From Bacteriovoracaceae bacterium (lineage in GTDB: Bacteria; Bdellovibrionota; Bacteriovoracia; Bacteriovoracales; Bacteriovoracaceae): a DNA stretch of 64,000 nt. Below the pieces are notes generated by a model. The model saw only the letters and a program-made list of their open reading frames with translations, did no database searches and was not told where the DNA came from. The number at the start of each line of letters is the position of its first letter. Position 1 is the first letter of the stretch. The stretch spans positions 186,001 through 250,000 of the forward strand of contig CANEUH010000001.1 in assembly GCA_947441615.1 (NCBI GenBank), in the 5' to 3' direction. Position numbers and translations under genes: made by a program. This document shows, one piece after another, positions 60,925-64,000 of this stretch.

Positions 60925-62609
60925 TGCACCAATATTCAGGTCTTCTACAGTTTAGAATTGATCCTCTACTTTCTCAGAATTTGAGAAAAAGTTTAGATCA
61001 TGTGTTGGCCGAATTCCCTGCGGCAGAAAAATTTGAGTCTTTGGACTCGGCGACAGTAGACAGCAAATTTGTGGTCGATTTTATTTCTGAAAGTTCTCTT
61101 CATATCTTGAGGCCAGGAAGAGAATTTCGCATTTGCTTACTGGATAATAACCAGGGGCTTTTTAGTTTTAGCCAGAACTTAGATGAATCTCTGGCCGATG
61201 CTGTTTTGGATGATGCCTTGGATTTTAAGCAATTAGAGCGTTTGTTATTACCAGGCCTTTTGAAAGTTATTAGAGATAAAGAAAATATTCTGATATCTTT
61301 AGGTTTAAAAAATATTCGAAAATTTGAGCTCAAGGCAAAAAAAATAATAACAAAGAATAACGAGGATCTTTTTACATCGGATTTCCTTCTCGGTTACACC
61401 CAGGTCCTGGTTGATCTTGAAAAAGAGCTGATTCAGGCAGATGAGCTTTCTAAGTTGGATAAAATTTTAAAACATTTCGCTAAGATTAATATTGAGCGAT
61501 CAAAATTTCAGTTCCACTCGAGCAAGGATCTCGCAGGACTAAAACCTTCTGAGAATTTTCTCCTCCTTCCCACTTATAAGGGGCAATTTATTGCAGCTGA
61601 TATGAATTGGGATGAAGAGGATCCTTTAAAGCTAATGAAGCGACTTTTGTTCTTCTATACTTTAGTTAATTATTTTAAAGGTCAGCATGAAATAGCGGAT
61701 CCTTTTCATGACGAAACTCTTTGGGAGAGTGTCTTAGATGCAATTCCATTTCCAGTGGCGCTACTCTCTAGTCAAGGAGAAGTACATCAACATAACTCTC
61801 TCTTTTCGAAATTGGCCTATCCTCCTAGCCGTTGCCTAAAGCTTAAAATACGAGAGAAGATATTGATTAATGACATTCCCTATAATATTTTTCGAAAAGA
61901 TGTTCATCACATGGACCAAGAAAAAATTCTTTTCGTTTTTTTTACGGAGAGTTTCTTCTTAAAAGGTGATGGTAATCTTACTCCTTCAGGGCAAGAGTTA
62001 GGCATCATAAGTTCGAGTATTGCCCATGAATTAAATAACCCAATTGCAGGAATTCAGGCGGCCTTAACGCTACTACTTCTAGACCAGGATTTAGATGAAG
62101 AGGCCCGACAAATACTATCAGAAATGAAGAATGGGGCACTACGGTGTAAGCAATTGATTGAAACATTCTTAGGTTTTTCGAGAGCAAATCCAAAGAATAT
62201 TTCAATCACTGATTTGTCTACAAGTACAATTGATATCTGCTACCAACAGGCACAGAATTTATTAAGATTTAGAACTGTCGAGAGTGGAATTCGATTTAAT
62301 TTTGAGTCGATTAAGCATGCTGATTTTCGATCTCAGGTGAACCCAAGTCTTCTGACGATGACTTTTTATCTTCTCTTGGGTGAATTAATGACTTTATATT
62401 CTCATCAAATGCTCGTTGCTAATAAAAATCAAATTGAAAAAGTGATTAAAGGTGAAATTATCGAGTCATCTCAGGAAATTCAGATTCAGTTGCATGAACT
62501 TAATATTGCTAATCTAAGTCTTTCGAAGCTTATTCAAAACCTACTAAACATAGAGAATTTTGTCCTTCAGCTTTCTGATTATTCTCTGAGATTTATCTAC
62601 AATCCATAA
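60924..62609 (+). CDS. Histidine kinase with a degenerate ATPase domain
   Basis: A 561-aa soluble protein. A long N-terminal region (about 1-260) and a PAS-like part (about 264-345, ETLWESVLDAIPFPVALLS) lead to a DHp domain with the phospho-His near 368: IISSSIAHELNNPIAG. Where the ATP-binding domain should be (about 430-561), I see no N-box (N-x3-N), no DxGxG and no GxGLG, only helical text such as LLTMTFYLLLGELMTLY. It may receive phosphate from another kinase. No response regulator is adjacent. It overlaps the M23 stop by one base. Confidence 0.75.
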   Translation: MHQYSGLLQFRIDPLLSQNLRKSLDHVLAEFPAAEKFESLDSATVDSKFVVDFISESSLHILRPGREFRICLLDNNQGLFSFSQNLDESLADAVLDDALDFKQLERLLLPGLLKVIRDKENILISLGLKNIRKFELKAKKIITKNNEDLFTSDFLLGYTQVLVDLEKELIQADELSKLDKILKHFAKINIERSKFQFHSSKDLAGLKPSENFLLLPTYKGQFIAADMNWDEEDPLKLMKRLLFFYTLVNYFKGQHEIADPFHDETLWESVLDAIPFPVALLSSQGEVHQHNSLFSKLAYPPSRCLKLKIREKILINDIPYNIFRKDVHHMDQEKILFVFFTESFFLKGDGNLTPSGQELGIISSSIAHELNNPIAGIQAALTLLLLDQDLDEEARQILSEMKNGALRCKQLIETFLGFSRANPKNISITDLSTSTIDICYQQAQNLLRFRTVESGIRFNFESIKHADFRSQVNPSLLTMTFYLLLGELMTLYSHQMLVANKNQIEKVIKGEIIESSQEIQIQLHELNIANLSLSKLIQNLLNIENFVLQLSDYSLRFIYNP

Positions 62610-63926
62610 TTACAGATGCTTCTTAGGGAATTCATACCTGTCAGCTTCTTCGATAGAGAGTTTGTCTATTCGTTCTAGGTATTGTTTTCTTTCGTCTCTT
62701 ATATCTTGAATCTTTAATGTGAGATAGGTTTTAGGATCAGTGACTAAAGCCTCATGAAAAAGGCTCAGGAATATGTCTTTAATATCATTTTGAATAAACG
62801 CTCTTTTTTTACTCTTTTGCTGAGTCTCAAACCTCAAGAGTTGTGCCGTTAAAAATTGATGAAGCTTTTTTTTATGCGATGGAAATTTAAATATTAATTG
62901 AGAGTAGGGGGAAAAATTTAAAAAACTGTAGACAATAAACTGCCCATTAATTAGGTGAGGGGTTATCACGAAATCATGATCATCAAGTAAATTTGGAGCT
63001 GGTGCTAAATGGTATCTGGACTTTAAATAATCGATGGTTTTTTTTCTGTATTTCTCTGGAATCTTTACAAAATTAGAATTTAAAAAGAAAAGACCTTCGA
63101 TAAATGGCCCACAGAGCCTGATATGAATTTGGCTCCAGCGAAATTCGGCCATGTAAGCTTCAAGACTTGAAATTTCATCTTTGGGACTCTTTAATGGAAG
63201 GATGGTGAGAATGACTCCATTATCACCTTTAATCGAAAGTACTGCAGGTTTTTCAATACTTCTTAAAATCTCAAAGACTTTTTCAATACCTTCATGACTT
63301 TCAATAATCGCACGATCGAGTTCAAACTTATTTCGAGGGTAATAGAGCTGATTCACTTTTCTGATATTTTTCGATTCAAAGATATCCATGTACTTTAATA
63401 GAAGCATGCCTGTGGCCTTTGCATCTTCTATCGCTCGGTGTGCTTGTGAATGAGATATTCCAAAAATGGATGACATGTAATTAAGGTTAGAACTCATAAT
63501 GTCTGGGATCATGTATTTGGTCATGATGTTTGTGCAAATCACTTTATTATCAAGCGTAGGCATCTGTAGCTTTTTTAAAACACCATTTAAGAATGGAATA
63601 TCAAACGACGTGTTGTGGGCCACAAGAATAGAGTCACCAATAAATTGTATGATCTCATCAATGACTTCATCAATCTTTGGAGCATGTTCGACGTCTGATT
63701 TTTTTATTCCGGTTAATTTTTGAACAAAATCTGGAATCTCTTTCTCGGGATTAATGAGAAAGGACCTTTCTTCGGTCATTTTTCTATTTTCTATTTTGAC
63801 CATGCCGATTTCAATGATTTTTTCAGACTCTGGGTTTCCCCCGGTCGTTTCAAGATCGATAACGCAAAATTTTAAGGAGCTTAATAACTCAGCCGAATTG
63901 TCGTAAATTTTTTCTTTTTCTTGCAT
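62610..63926 (-). CDS. DEDDh 3'-5' exonuclease (DnaQ-like) with an extra C-terminal region
   Basis: A 438-aa protein. The exonuclease domain (about 17-185) has the DEDDh residues: FCVIDLETTGG (Asp24, Glu26), VAHNTSFDIPF (Asp) and AHRAIEDAKAT (His, Asp). The C-terminal 250 residues are unassigned and contain basic stretches (PSHKKKLHQFL) and helices; no GIY-YIG nuclease motif is evident. It probably acts in DNA repair. It is convergent with the histidine kinase gene, with adjoining stops. The 74 nt remaining to the window end hold no gene that I can see. Confidence 0.85.
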   Translation of the reverse strand: MQEKEKIYDNSAELLSSLKFCVIDLETTGGNPESEKIIEIGMVKIENRKMTEERSFLINPEKEIPDFVQKLTGIKKSDVEHAPKIDEVIDEIIQFIGDSILVAHNTSFDIPFLNGVLKKLQMPTLDNKVICTNIMTKYMIPDIMSSNLNYMSSIFGISHSQAHRAIEDAKATGMLLLKYMDIFESKNIRKVNQLYYPRNKFELDRAIIESHEGIEKVFEILRSIEKPAVLSIKGDNGVILTILPLKSPKDEISSLEAYMAEFRWSQIHIRLCGPFIEGLFFLNSNFVKIPEKYRKKTIDYLKSRYHLAPAPNLLDDHDFVITPHLINGQFIVYSFLNFSPYSQLIFKFPSHKKKLHQFLTAQLLRFETQQKSKKRAFIQNDIKDIFLSLFHEALVTDPKTYLTLKIQDIRDERKQYLERIDKLSIEEADRYEFPKKHL

Positions 63927-64000
63927 GTATTAAATGGAACATTCGCTCCATCCCTTAGATAATAATTATTCCATATGCTCTGGTGTAAAAGCATGTGTGA

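Noticed and set aside
1..64000. CRISPR arrays, tRNA or rRNA genes, insertion sequences, prophage
   Set aside because: I saw no regularly spaced repeats, cloverleaf-like sequences with CCA ends, transposase or integrase motifs, or phage structural genes.
63927..64000. Promoter for the exonuclease gene
   Set aside because: Minus-strand TTTACA followed by AT-rich boxes can be drawn, but the spacing to a good -10 is 19 nt, so I do not call it.

Overview
The window looks like a chromosomal stretch of a predatory or predator-related bacterium of the Bdellovibrionota, most likely the Bacteriovorax/Halobacteriovorax/Peredibacter side. This is inferred from AT-rich, gene-dense DNA, many exported and lipid-anchored proteins without obvious relatives, an FHA-GGDEF diguanylate cyclase of the DgcB type, several acyl-CoA dehydrogenases and a Tol/LapB envelope cluster. 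No rRNA or 16S-type marker is present, so the assignment is tentative. I found no tRNA, CRISPR array, insertion sequence or prophage.

Layout. 1-800: a decayed gene for a Cys-rich exported protein. 0.8-3.1 kb: small HAMP membrane protein, Hsp20, MAPEG protein and an outer-membrane barrel. 3.2-7.1 kb: a complete glucose-type phosphotransferase operon (ptsG-ptsH-ptsI). 7.1-12.4 kb: two lipoproteins, a MerR regulator with a cobalamin-binding domain divergent from acetyl-CoA synthetase, and a secreted transglutaminase-elicitor-like protein. 12.5-16.2 kb: lemA, two TPM proteins, purB and rpsT. 16.3-22.3 kb: a beta-oxidation operon (hbd-ech-acd), a histone-H1-like zinc protein, an unknown protein and a thiolase coupled to a cNMP-binding protein. 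22.3-31.3 kb: surface and signalling proteins (VWA lipoprotein, GYF-PilZ, lipase, Ser/Thr kinase with PEGA, PpsR-type regulator, di-haem peroxidase). 31.2-38.3 kb: dgcB-like/mutL/miaA and two acyl-CoA dehydrogenases with pgi. 38.4-43.8 kb: an unknown gene pair with a possible TIM barrel, RlmN, two small exported proteins, and an exported phospholipase-D protein carrying an EF-hand. 43.8-51.4 kb: a long envelope operon, sppA-lapB-SH3-pseudo-M48-polytopic protein-tolQ-tolR-tolA-tolB. 51.5-54.7 kb: a GAF/AAA+/Fis regulator that has lost the sigma-54 loop, a 72-aa protein and an HD hydrolase. 54.8-62.6 kb: ftsE-ftsX-envC-like-ctpA-xseA-M23-histidine kinase. The window ends with a DEDDh exonuclease.

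Themes. Acetyl-CoA metabolism recurs: acs, hbd, ech, thiolase and three acyl-CoA dehydrogenases could together feed prey or environmental fatty acids into the TCA cycle. Envelope maintenance is the second theme: the Tol/LapB operon and the FtsEX/EnvC/CtpA/M23 operon. Several proteins keep their fold while losing catalytic or contact motifs: the M48-like protein, the EnvC-like LytM domain, the AAA+ regulator without GAFTGA, and the histidine kinase without a recognisable ATPase. They suggest regulatory pseudoenzymes and are the most interesting leads, together with the transglutaminase-like protein and the EF-hand phospholipase D.

All calls rest on reading motifs and context by eye. Family names come from recalled knowledge, and promoter calls from matches to sigma-70-like boxes.
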